This document shows, piece by piece, positions 1 to 6,917 of a stretch of DNA of 64,000 nt. The position numbers were made by a program, and so were the translations under genes. Every line of letters starts with the position of its first letter. Positions within the stretch are counted from its first letter, which is position 1. This stretch comes from Salipiger abyssi (lineage in GTDB: Bacteria > Pseudomonadota > Alphaproteobacteria > Rhodobacterales > Rhodobacteraceae), in NCBI RefSeq assembly GCF_017311415.1, contig NZ_JAEKIS010000001.1, positions 496,001 through 560,000 of the forward strand, given 5' to 3'. The notes under the pieces were generated by a model. That model was not told where the DNA came from, made no database searches, and saw only the letters and a program-made list of their open reading frames with translations.

Positions 1-44
1 ATGGCGGGAAGCAGGCAGAGAAGGCAGAGAAATCGTGCTGTCAT
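1..44 (-). CDS. flgH: flgH, flagellar L-ring lipoprotein (5' end only)
   Basis: Only the first 14 codons lie inside the window; they read MTARFLCLLCLLPA, the start of a hydrophobic export signal. The ATG at 44 sits 3 nt after the stop of flgA, and flgA-flgH is the usual order in alphaproteobacterial flagellar operons. FlgH forms the outer-membrane L ring around the rod. The lipobox cysteine would lie outside the window, so the identity rests on position plus the signal-like start. Confidence 0.6.
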   Translation of the reverse strand, partial: MTARFLCLLCLLPA

Positions 45-47
45 GGT

Positions 48-473
48 TTACTCATTCGTCATGATCACCGTCCCCTGCGCGGTGACAGTGCCGAAAAGCG
101 TGGTGCGCGAGGAGAGGTTCATCACGCGGATCCGTTCACCCGCGCCGGCCCGGTCGAGCGCCCTTCCCTCGGTGGCGATGCGCAGCCCGCCACGGGCAAA
201 GATCAGCTCGACGATCTGGTTGCGCTCGATCAGCGCCGGCGCGCCGACCGCGCCCCGCATCACCGGCCGGCCGGGATAGAGCGTCACCCGCGCCTCCTGT
301 CCGACGACCTGCCCGAGCGCCGCATGTGCTCCTGGGATTTGCGTGGGATCGAGCCGCACCGCGTCGGGCGCGACGATCTCCTGCGCGCGGATCGTGCGCG
401 TTGCGACCACCGTTTCCGCCGGAGCCGGCGTGGCACAGGGCAGCGCGAGCAGGAGGAGGATCGCCAGCCGCAT
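48..473 (-). CDS. flgA: FlgA, P-ring assembly chaperone
   Basis: 141 aa. Begins with a clear Sec signal peptide (MRLAILLLLALPCATPAPAE, cleavage near residue 20), followed by a short SAF-like/FlgA domain. The C-terminal half has the family pattern PGRPVMRGA, then a stretch on residue reuse and GERIRVMNLSSRTTLFGTV. FlgA is the periplasmic chaperone that assists FlgI polymerisation into the P ring. This is the short FlgA form, without the longer N-terminal region of enterobacterial FlgA. Its ATG overlaps the flgG stop codon (ATGA), which indicates translational coupling within the flgB-to-flgH operon. Confidence 0.9.
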   Translation of the reverse strand: MRLAILLLLALPCATPAPAETVVATRTIRAQEIVAPDAVRLDPTQIPGAHAALGQVVGQEARVTLYPGRPVMRGAVGAPALIERNQIVELIFARGGLRIATEGRALDRAGAGERIRVMNLSSRTTLFGTVTAQGTVIMTNE

Positions 474-1258
474 CAGCGCACCTGCACCGTGGCGCCCAGC
501 ATCTGGTCGGCGGCGGAGATCACCTTGGAGTTCAGCTCGTAGCCGCGCTGTGCCTCGATCAGTTCGGTGATCTCATAGACCGGATCGACGGAGCTGTCCT
601 CGAGATAGCCCTGCCGGAAGGTGCCCAACCCTTCTTGCCCTGCGGTGGTCTGCACCGGCGGGCCGGAAGCTTCGGTCTCGGTGAAGAGGTTGCTGCCGAT
701 CGCCTCCAGCCCCTTGGGATTGGTAAAGCCGACCATCGTGAATTGCCCCAGAAGCTGTGCCTCGACCGTGTCGTCGAAATAGGCATAGACCTCGCCCTCG
801 CGATTGATAGAGATGCTGGTCGCGTCCTCGGGGATGGTGATGTCGGGCGCCACCGCCAGCCCGTCCGAGGTGACGATCAGCCCGTCGCCGTCGCGTTTCA
901 GCGCGCCGTCGCGGGTATATCCGGCCTCGCCCGTAGGCAGCGTCACCTCGAGATAGCCGCGCCCCTCGATGGCGATGTCGAGATCACCGCTGGTTTGCGA
1001 CAGAGCGCCCTGCGCCAGCTTCATCGTTACCGCGGCGGGCCGGGTGCCGAGCCCGAGCTGCACGCCGGTGGGCAGCATCGTGCCGTCGGAGGCATTGATC
1101 GTGCCGGCGCGGGCGAATTGCTGGTAATGCAGATCCGAGAACTCCGCGCGGCGGGCGTTGTAGCCGGTGGTGCTCATGTTCGACAGGTTGTTCGAGATCA
1201 CCTCGACCCGCATCTGCTGGGCGCTCATCCCGGTGGCTGCGATTTTCAGGGCACGCAT
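473..1258 (-). CDS. flgG: FlgG, distal rod protein
   Basis: 261 aa, the normal length for FlgG. The N-terminal rod motif ALKIAATGMSAQQMRVEVIS is followed by NNLSNMSTTGYNARRAEF, and the C-terminus has the helical VDPVYEITELIEAQRGYELN segment that packs in the rod core. FlgG polymerises to form the distal rod crossing the P and L rings. The central part (LPTGVQLGLGTRPAAV, ARDGAL-like region) matches the FlgG D1 domain. It lies 12 nt downstream of flgF and overlaps flgA, in an operon with the other rod genes. Confidence 0.97.
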   Translation of the reverse strand: MRALKIAATGMSAQQMRVEVISNNLSNMSTTGYNARRAEFSDLHYQQFARAGTINASDGTMLPTGVQLGLGTRPAAVTMKLAQGALSQTSGDLDIAIEGRGYLEVTLPTGEAGYTRDGALKRDGDGLIVTSDGLAVAPDITIPEDATSISINREGEVYAYFDDTVEAQLLGQFTMVGFTNPKGLEAIGSNLFTETEASGPPVQTTAGQEGLGTFRQGYLEDSSVDPVYEITELIEAQRGYELNSKVISAADQMLGATVQVR

Positions 1259-1270
1259 GCTCTGTTCTCC

Positions 1271-1984
1271 TTACTTGATAAAGGCCTTGATGGCGGCGCG
1301 GACACGCTCGTCCTCGCGTTGCAGGAAGTTCTGGCCCATCTCATAGGCGCGCTGGACCTCGATCATCCGGGCGATCTGAAGGATGGGATCGACATTGGAG
1401 CTTTCGACAAAGCCCTGCATCACCCTGGGGTTTTCCGCCGGACCGACACCGTCATCGGCGCGGAACATCACGCCGCCCTCGCGCACCAGGCCGAGCGGGT
1501 CGAGCGGCTGCACGATCCCCACCTGTCCCAGCGGGCGGCCATTGCTGCTGAGCGTTCCGTCCTGCGCCACCGCGAGATCGCTGGCATCGGGCGGGATGAA
1601 GACCGGTGCGCCGCCCGCATCCAGCACCGGATAGCCGTCCTGCGTGACCAGATCGCCCGCCGCGCTGACGGTGAAGGCGCCGTCGCGGGTCAGCCGTTCG
1701 CCCTGCGGCGACTGGATCAGGAAGAACCCGTCACCCTCGATGGCCAGATCGAACTGCCCGCCGGTGCGGGTCAGCGTGCCCTGCGCGAAAGAGCTGTTGC
1801 GCACATGCGCCGCCGACATCGAGACGCTGCCGGCGAGATCGGTGCTGCGCACATATTCCGAGAAGATCAGCCCCTGTTGGCGGTATCCGGTGGTGGCGCT
1901 GTTGGCGATATTGTTGGCGATCATCCGCATCTCGCGCATCAGCCCCTGCTGGCGCGAGAGCGTGGTGTAATCGGTGATGCCCAT
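1271..1984 (-). CDS. flgF: FlgF, proximal rod protein
   Basis: 237 aa, normal for FlgF. It has the rod/hook N-terminal signature RQQGLMREMRMIANNIANSA plus TTGYRQQGLIF, and the C-terminal VDPILQIARMIEVQRAYEM motif shared by the axial protein family. It differs from FlgG in its shorter middle domain and is the upstream member of the flgF-flgG pair, as usual. FlgF forms part of the proximal rod after export by the flagellar type III apparatus. The gene begins 3 nt after the fliQ stop codon. Confidence 0.95.
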   Translation of the reverse strand: MGITDYTTLSRQQGLMREMRMIANNIANSATTGYRQQGLIFSEYVRSTDLAGSVSMSAAHVRNSSFAQGTLTRTGGQFDLAIEGDGFFLIQSPQGERLTRDGAFTVSAAGDLVTQDGYPVLDAGGAPVFIPPDASDLAVAQDGTLSSNGRPLGQVGIVQPLDPLGLVREGGVMFRADDGVGPAENPRVMQGFVESSNVDPILQIARMIEVQRAYEMGQNFLQREDERVRAAIKAFIK

Positions 1985-1987
1985 CTC

Positions 1988-2257
1988 TCAGCCTCCGGTG
2001 ATCATGGGAAGGATGCGGTCCTGAAAGAACCCCACCAGCGTCTCGGTCATGAAGCTCATCGACATCCAGAACACGACGACGATGGCCAGCAGTTTGGGCA
2101 CAAAGGTGAGCGTCATTTCCTGGATCGAGGTCAGCGCCTGGAACAGCCCCACGCTCACGCCGGCAACCAGCGCGGCGCTGAGGATCGGCACCGAGGTGAT
2201 GGTGGCGATCCAGAGCCCCTGGCGCAGCGTGTCGTAGAAGATCGCCTCGCTCAGCAT
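1988..2257 (-). CDS. fliQ: FliQ, flagellar type III export gate subunit
   Basis: 89 aa, exactly the usual FliQ size. Two transmembrane helices are visible: roughly residues 16-38 (ATITSVPILSAALVAGVSVG) and 52-74 (VPKLLAIVVVFWMSMSF). The signature between them, LFQALTSIQEMTLTFVPK, is the conserved FliQ/SctS loop. It acts in the inner-membrane export gate together with FliP and FliR. A longer reading frame runs upstream, but it overlaps fliE and lacks family similarity, so the start at MLSEAIFYDT was chosen. The gene sits between fliE and flgF. Confidence 0.95.
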   Translation of the reverse strand: MLSEAIFYDTLRQGLWIATITSVPILSAALVAGVSVGLFQALTSIQEMTLTFVPKLLAIVVVFWMSMSFMTETLVGFFQDRILPMITGG

Positions 2258-2261
2258 CGCG

Positions 2262-2552
2262 TCAGACCGGCATCCGCAGGATTTCCTGATAGGCCTCGAC
2301 GACCTTGTTGCGCACCGCGACCACGGTTTCGACGGCGAGCTCGGACTGCGCCAGCGCCTGAACCAGCGCGTGCGGATCGGCATCGCCGGTCATCGCCGCC
2401 TTGGCCGCGGTCTCGGCCTCTGTCAGGGTTGCGGCGAAATCCTGTGCCGCTTCGGTGAATTTTTCCTGAATGCCGCCGGCGCCGGGCTGCGGCTCGGTGG
2501 CGGGGCGCTGGGCCGCGTATTTCTGCGCGGCGAAAAGCGATCGGACGTCCAT
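2262..2552 (-). CDS. fliE: FliE, MS ring-rod junction protein
   Basis: 96 aa. The C-terminal half carries the FliE signature: DPHALVQALAQSELAVETVV, then VRNKVVEAYQEILRMPV. FliE links the MS ring to the proximal rod and is the first axial protein exported. I chose the ATG at 2552 (MDVRSLFA), because a GGAG lies 6 nt upstream of it; an in-frame ATG 12 nt further upstream (2564) has no clear ribosome binding site. The gene stands between flgC and fliQ, 4 nt before the fliQ start. Confidence 0.93.
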   Translation of the reverse strand: MDVRSLFAAQKYAAQRPATEPQPGAGGIQEKFTEAAQDFAATLTEAETAAKAAMTGDADPHALVQALAQSELAVETVVAVRNKVVEAYQEILRMPV

Positions 2553-2583
2553 TCTGGTCTCCATTCCGCTGAGTTAGGGTCTG

Positions 2584-2976
2584 TTATCTGCGCAGCAGCT
2601 CCATAAGGCTGCTGGACATCTGCCGGGTCTGTTCGAACATTTTCAGGTTGGCCTCGTAGCTGCGCTGCGCCTCGCGGGCGTCGGCTAGCTCGATGATGAG
2701 ATCGACATTGGTGCCGTCGTAAAAGCCGCCGCCATCGGCCATCGGATGGTTGGGATCGTAAATCCGCTCAAGATCGCTGCGGTCCAGGGTCACATCGCCG
2801 ACACGCACCTGAGGCGTCTCTGATGTGCTGGTTTTCGAAAGCTCAAACGGAATGGTCTTGCGCCGGTAACCGGGCGTGTCGACATTGGCGATATTCTCGG
2901 ACAGAACGCGCAGCCGCGTGGCCTGGGCGCGCAGCCCGCTTGAAGTGACGGCAAGGGCGTCGGAAAAGGCGCTCAT
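2584..2976 (-). CDS. flgC: FlgC, proximal rod protein
   Basis: 130 aa, standard FlgC size. N-terminal signature ALAVTSSGLRAQATRLRVLS then ENIANVDTPGYRRK; the C-terminus has LIIELADAREAQRSYEANLK as in other rod proteins. A strong AGGAGG precedes the ATG. FlgC assembles with FlgB and FlgF into the proximal rod. It follows flgB by 17 nt and precedes fliE, the common flgB-flgC-fliE order. Confidence 0.96.
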   Translation of the reverse strand: MSAFSDALAVTSSGLRAQATRLRVLSENIANVDTPGYRRKTIPFELSKTSTSETPQVRVGDVTLDRSDLERIYDPNHPMADGGGFYDGTNVDLIIELADAREAQRSYEANLKMFEQTRQMSSSLMELLRR

Positions 2977-2993
2977 CTTCGGTCCTCCTTCGG

Positions 2994-3371
2994 TCAGCGG
3001 CCGAGGCTGGCGCGCAATAGGGTGAGGTTCGACCGATAGATCGAGAGCGCACGATCATGCGCGCGCATGGCATCCACCGCCGTGACCATTTCGGCCTCAA
3101 TCGAGACGGTATTGCCGTTCGGATCGACGGTGTCGCGCCGCTCTATCGGTGCGGGTGGCGCATTGCTTGCCGCCCCGTTTAGGTGGCGCGCACGGGTCGC
3201 GCGCTGGGTCAGCATCGTGCTGCGCAACGTCTCGCTGAAATCGGGCAGTTCCTGCGCGCGGTAACGCGGCGTATCGGCGTTTGCGATATTCTGCGCGCTC
3301 ACCGCCTGCTGCGTCCCGGCATGGCGCGCCATTGCCATGGCGGTTTTGAAAACGTCCAGGTTCTGGAACAT
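2994..3371 (-). CDS. flgB: FlgB, proximal rod protein
   Basis: 125 aa from the ATG at 3371, preceded by AGGGAGAAG at 6 nt spacing. An in-frame ATG 9 codons upstream has no ribosome binding site. The motif TQQAVSAQNIANADTPRYRA is the canonical FlgB N-terminal helix, and the C-terminal VDAMRAHDRALSIYRSNLTL matches the family. It is the first gene of the rod operon and is divergent from fliI across about 85 bp, where a CtrA-like site lies at 3395-3409. Confidence 0.94.
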   Translation of the reverse strand: MFQNLDVFKTAMAMARHAGTQQAVSAQNIANADTPRYRAQELPDFSETLRSTMLTQRATRARHLNGAASNAPPAPIERRDTVDPNGNTVSIEAEMVTAVDAMRAHDRALSIYRSNLTLLRASLGR

Positions 3372-3394
3372 CGGGGCTTCTCCCTCGATTGGCT

Positions 3395-3409
3395 TCAATC
3401 AAGGCTTAA
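3395..3409. promoter_or_regulatory. CtrA-like site between flgB and fliI
   Basis: Read on the minus strand this is TTAA-GCCTTGA-TTGA: one perfect and one 3-of-4 half site with the 7-nt spacing of the CtrA consensus TTAA-N7-TTAA. It lies in the only intergenic space between the divergent flgB operon and fliI. CtrA controls flagellar genes in several Rhodobacteraceae. The match is short, so chance cannot be excluded. Confidence 0.4.
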
Positions 3410-3457
3410 CGGTGATTCCTTTAGAAATGGTTTGAACCGGATGAAGGATACGCACGC

Positions 3458-4822
3458 ATGGATGAGGGAGAGATTGCCGGGCTGCGCGCGCGCATTTCGC
3501 AGATACAGCCGATCCGCGCGGTGGGGCGTGTGCGCTCTGTCGACGGCACGGTGATCTGGGTGCGCGGTCTGGCGCATGTGGCCTGTATCGGCGACCGGAT
3601 GCGGCTCTATCGTGGTGCGGATCCGCTCGAGGGCGAGGTCTTGCGCATCCGCGAGGATCTGGTGGCCATGCTGCCGGACGAGGGCGCCGACGGCGTGTCG
3701 CAGGGCGACCGCGTGGCGGTGCTGGGCGCGCCGACGCTGGCGCCCTCGGATGGCTGGATCGGCCGGGTGATCGACCCGTATGGGCTGCCGCTGGATGAAA
3801 TTCCCCTCAGTCCCGGCGCCCGCCGCCGCCCGTTCCGCGCCAGCCCGCCGCCGGCGGCGCAGCGGCGTGGGCTGGGGGCGCGGCTGCCGACTGGGTTGGC
3901 GTCGTTTGATACTTTGCTCCCGGTGGTGCGCGGCCAGCGCGTGGGGCTGTTCGCTGGCTCCGGCGTGGGCAAGTCGCGCCTGCTGGCCGCGCTCGCCCGG
4001 GGCATGTCGGCGGATGTGGTTGTGCTGGCGCTGGTCGGCGAGCGCGGGCGCGAGGTGCATGATTTTGTGCACACGGTGCTGGGCGAGGAGGGCATGGCGC
4101 GCTCTGTGGTGGTGGCCGCCACCTCCGACCGCTCGCCGCTGGAACGCCGCCGCTGCCCGCTCGCCGCCATGACCATTGCCGAGCATTTTCGCGATCAGGG
4201 GCACCATGTGCTTTATCTCGCCGATTCCATCACGCGTTTTGCCGAGGCGCATCGCGAGGTGGCGGTCGCGGCCGGGGAAATGCCGGCGCTGCGGGGCTTT
4301 CCGCCCTCGACGGCAAATCAGATTATGCGGCTGGCAGAGCGCGCCGGGCCCGGCCTGCCTGGCACGGGCGACATCACCGCCGTCTTCAGTGTTCTGGTTG
4401 CGGGTTCGGACATGGATGAGCCGGTGGCGGATATCCTGCGCGGGGTGCTCGACGGTCATGTGGTGCTGAGCCGTGACATCGCCGAGCGTGGGCGGTTTCC
4501 AGCCATCGACGTGCTGCGCTCGGTCTCGCGCAGCCTGCCCGAAGCGGCGACGGAGGAGGAGAACGCGGTGCTGCTACAGGCGCGGCATCTGCTGGGGGCC
4601 TATGCGCGGTCGGAGACGATGATCCGCGCGGGGCTTTACCGTGAGGGTGAGGATCCAGTGCTGGATCAGGCGATCAGGGCCTGGCCGGATCTCGACGCTT
4701 TCGTGGGAGAGGCCTCGCCGCACGGGGTGACTGCGGCCTTCAACCGGCTGCGGCTGATCCTGCGGCGCTCCGGCATGAAGCCGCCCTCGATGCCGAAGGC
4801 AAAGGCCGCGCGGGCAAGGTAA
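3458..4822 (+). CDS. fliI: FliI, flagellum-specific export ATPase
   Basis: 454 aa, typical FliI length. Walker A GSGVGKS at about residues 167-173, the ALVGERGREVHDF strand, the VLYLADSITRFAEAHREVAV region around Walker B, and a C-terminal GAYARSETMIRAGLY segment all fit the F1-beta-like secretion ATPases. The upstream RLPTGLASFDTLLPVVRGQR block separates FliI/SctN from F1-ATPase. It is a peripheral inner-membrane ATPase that unloads chaperone-substrate complexes for flagellar export. It stands alone on the plus strand, divergent from the rod operon, and no fliH-like gene lies beside it. The stop faces the DUF1217 gene at only 25 nt. Confidence 0.96.
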   Translation: MDEGEIAGLRARISQIQPIRAVGRVRSVDGTVIWVRGLAHVACIGDRMRLYRGADPLEGEVLRIREDLVAMLPDEGADGVSQGDRVAVLGAPTLAPSDGWIGRVIDPYGLPLDEIPLSPGARRRPFRASPPPAAQRRGLGARLPTGLASFDTLLPVVRGQRVGLFAGSGVGKSRLLAALARGMSADVVVLALVGERGREVHDFVHTVLGEEGMARSVVVAATSDRSPLERRRCPLAAMTIAEHFRDQGHHVLYLADSITRFAEAHREVAVAAGEMPALRGFPPSTANQIMRLAERAGPGLPGTGDITAVFSVLVAGSDMDEPVADILRGVLDGHVVLSRDIAERGRFPAIDVLRSVSRSLPEAATEEENAVLLQARHLLGAYARSETMIRAGLYREGEDPVLDQAIRAWPDLDAFVGEASPHGVTAAFNRLRLILRRSGMKPPSMPKAKAARAR

Positions 4823-4847
4823 GTTTGGCTATCGCGACAGGCCGTCG

Positions 4848-6059
4848 TTATTCGCGATTGTATCGGATCGTGCTGAGCAGCGTCAAAGCGATCTGCTGCG
4901 AGCCGAAGCCGCTGGTCTGCGCGATCTGCTCTTGAAGAAGATAGCCGTGGATCACCTTGTTCAGAACCGTCTCGTCCTCCAGATCGCTGAAGGACTGAAT
5001 GCCAAAGCGGCTTTCGGCCTTTTCCGTCAGCATCTCAACCTGCTTGTCGAGATCGATCTGGCTGAATCCGTCTGGTAGGTTGAGCGCGGTTTCGAAAACC
5101 TCGCGCATCATCGTGCTGCCCAGCACATTGTACCATTTTGCTCTGTCGCTGATGTCGTTCGCAGACAATTCGGGGATCGAGCGCTGAAACTGCAAGGCGC
5201 GGCCGATCGCCTCATCGACCTCGCCTACCGCATCCTCGAACCGCTGCCAGCGATATTGTTCGACGATATTCTCGGCAAAGGCCTCGGTCTGGAGGACCGT
5301 CTTGCTTTCCACCTGATCGAAACCGAAGGCTTCGGCCAGGGCCATCAGCTTCTCATCGCCCAGGACATTGGCCAGCGCCGAGGGGTCGCTGGTGCCCTCT
5401 TCGAGCACGCGGCGCAGAACTGTGTGACTGTTGCGCCGGTCCTGGATATCGAAGGCGGTGAGCACGACTTGCATCAGCTCCGGATCGGCGAGCAGGTCCT
5501 CGGCGGAGGTGATCTCCGTGATCTTTTCCTTGAAATAGGTGCGGGAGATTTCAAGATTCTCCTCCACCTGCGCCTCGAACAGCGCGGCATATTCGGGATC
5601 GTTGACATATTCAGGCGCTTCGAGGGTCGTGGCGAGGTCGGCACGCTGCTTTTCTTCATAGGCCGCGAGGATCGGGTCTGCAAAGCCCTCCTGCTGGGTC
5701 TTGTAGGTGGTGACCACTTCGAAATCAAAGGCCTCGGCCAGGGCGGAATAGCGGCTGTCGTTCAGTTTGTTGGCGAGCGCGTCATCGTCTTCGATGCCTT
5801 CCTCGATGATACGGCGGATCAGGTATTTGCTGTCGATCTCGTCATCCATGCCAAAGGCGGACAGGGCGACGCTCAGGAGGCGGCGGTCGTCGACAAGCTC
5901 TTCGGCGGAGGCGACGGAACCGATGGTCTCGCGGAAATAGGCCGACTCGCGACTGATCTCGGCGCTGTTGACGAAGGCCTTGCGCTGGGTATCCAGTGTC
6001 GATTGCAGCATCTGCCAGCCGACAAGCCCATTGCCGGCGATCATCGGGGTAAAGCTCAT
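4848..6059 (-). CDS. DUF1217 flagellar-locus protein with internal repeats
   Basis: 403 aa, soluble and acidic, largely helical, no signal peptide. Two clearly homologous blocks of about 75 residues are visible: one with SAEELVDDRRLLSVALSAFG ... IRRIIEEG ... ALAEAFDFE (about residues 48-120) and one with SAEDLLADPELMQVVLTAFD ... LRRVLEEG ... LMALAEAFGFD (about 190-265). A weaker third copy is at the C-terminus (FSDLEDETVLNKVIHGYLLQ). This is the DUF1217 family, which is common in alphaproteobacteria. Its ATG overlaps the flbT stop (ATGA), so it is the third gene of a flaF-flbT operon, which suggests a role in flagellin control or filament assembly; the molecular function is unknown. Confidence 0.75.
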   Translation of the reverse strand: MSFTPMIAGNGLVGWQMLQSTLDTQRKAFVNSAEISRESAYFRETIGSVASAEELVDDRRLLSVALSAFGMDDEIDSKYLIRRIIEEGIEDDDALANKLNDSRYSALAEAFDFEVVTTYKTQQEGFADPILAAYEEKQRADLATTLEAPEYVNDPEYAALFEAQVEENLEISRTYFKEKITEITSAEDLLADPELMQVVLTAFDIQDRRNSHTVLRRVLEEGTSDPSALANVLGDEKLMALAEAFGFDQVESKTVLQTEAFAENIVEQYRWQRFEDAVGEVDEAIGRALQFQRSIPELSANDISDRAKWYNVLGSTMMREVFETALNLPDGFSQIDLDKQVEMLTEKAESRFGIQSFSDLEDETVLNKVIHGYLLQEQIAQTSGFGSQQIALTLLSTIRYNRE

Positions 6060-6460
6060 TGGCGTGTCGCGGCGAAAAGCCGGTCCTCCCTTGGGATGAG
6101 CGCGCGCAGAGCCTTGAGGCATTGATAGAACTGGCCGTCGAGCAGGGCCTCTGTCGCGGTGGTGAGAAGCTTGCGGCTGTCCGGATCGGTGAGGATCCGG
6201 CTTAGCTCTTCGACATTGCGCAGAAGCTGTGGCTGCGCCTCTTCGGCATTTGCGTCGCCGGTCAGCACCAGCTGCGCCGCGTAGCAGAGCCGTCGAACGG
6301 GCGTGCGCGCCTCGTCGGGATGAATGGCATCGCGCAGGCGCAGAATATTGGCATTCGGGCTGACGATGGAGAGGCGGCTGCGGCGGTCGCCGTTTTCGAT
6401 CACAGCGCCGTTGATTAGCACCCGTTCACGCGGGCCGAGTTTCAGGACCAGTCCGCTCAT
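6056..6460 (-). CDS. flbT: FlbT, post-transcriptional flagellin regulator
   Basis: 134 aa, typical FlbT size. N-terminal SGLVLKLGPRERVLINGAVI and then the GDRRSRLSIVSPNANILRLR stretch are the family signature. In Caulobacter FlbT binds the 5' untranslated region of flagellin mRNA and destabilises it; in other alphaproteobacteria it is instead needed for flagellin expression. The ATG overlaps the flaF stop codon (ATGA), and the stop overlaps the next gene. The flagellin gene it presumably controls lies immediately upstream and has a structured leader. Confidence 0.95.
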   Translation of the reverse strand: MSGLVLKLGPRERVLINGAVIENGDRRSRLSIVSPNANILRLRDAIHPDEARTPVRRLCYAAQLVLTGDANAEEAQPQLLRNVEELSRILTDPDSRKLLTTATEALLDGQFYQCLKALRALIPREDRLFAATRQ

Positions 6461-6834
6461 CGCTTTGCCCTCCTGCCGCTGAGGCCGCGCATGATTGCGG
6501 CATTCACTTCGAGGATCGGGGCCAGCCGTGCCTTGCGCGCCAGTACCTTGCCGGTATGGACCTGAACGAACTCCGAAAGATAGAAGATCTGCGCTCGCAG
6601 CTCCTGCGGCAGCTTGTTCTTGGAATCGGCCACATCGACGGCCAGTGCGGTCCACAGATTCCGGTTGTCGTAAAGCGCTTCTACAAGTTTCGGATAGGCT
6701 TTCGGGCCGGCCTCGGCGGCGGATTTGATGCGATGGGTGACGCGGGCGAACAGGTCGTATTCGATGGCCCTGTCGGTGCGCGTGCTTGTGGCGGTCTGGG
6801 CGTAGGCGCGATGCGCCATTGTCTGGGCGTTCAC
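6457..6834 (-). CDS. flaF: FlaF, flagellin biosynthesis regulator/chaperone
   Basis: 125 aa, helical, with the FlaF signature around AYAQTATSTRTDRAIEYDLF and LWTALAVDVADSKNKLPQEL. FlaF promotes flagellin translation or secretion and antagonises FlbT in Caulobacter. The start is a GTG with AGAAGG 7 nt upstream; an in-frame ATG five codons later is a weaker alternative. The gene follows the flagellin gene, separated by a terminator-like hairpin (6884-6905) and a second inverted repeat (6852-6867), and overlaps flbT. Confidence 0.92.
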   Translation of the reverse strand: MNAQTMAHRAYAQTATSTRTDRAIEYDLFARVTHRIKSAAEAGPKAYPKLVEALYDNRNLWTALAVDVADSKNKLPQELRAQIFYLSEFVQVHTGKVLARKARLAPILEVNAAIMRGLSGRRAKR

Positions 6835-6851
6835 GGCAGAACCTTCTGACT

Positions 6852-6867
6852 CTGTTTCAGGAAACAG
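6852..6867. promoter_or_regulatory. Perfect inverted repeat upstream of flaF
   Basis: CTGTTTCAGGAAACAG: a 7-bp perfect inverted repeat with a 2-nt centre, ending 18 nt before the flaF GTG. The tiny loop makes it look more like a dimeric protein operator than a transcript hairpin. No matching regulator was recognised in the window. Confidence 0.45.
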
Positions 6868-6883
6868 TCCGGTTTAAGGGATC

Positions 6884-6905
6884 GGAGGCCGGAAAACCGG
6901 CCTCC
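6884..6905 (-). terminator. Hairpin after the flagellin gene
   Basis: GGAGGCCGG-4 nt-CCGGCCTCC, a perfect 9-bp GC-rich stem, 12 nt downstream of the flagellin stop. No run of T follows on the minus strand, so it may act as an mRNA-stabilising 3' end or a partial terminator between the highly expressed flagellin gene and flaF. Confidence 0.6.
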
Positions 6906-6917
6906 GGAATGTGCGCG

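Noticed and set aside
326-2458. A 710-codon open frame on the plus strand opposite the rod genes
   Set aside because: It is antisense to flgA, flgG, flgF, fliQ and fliE, all of which have clear family motifs. Long antisense frames are expected in GC-rich DNA.
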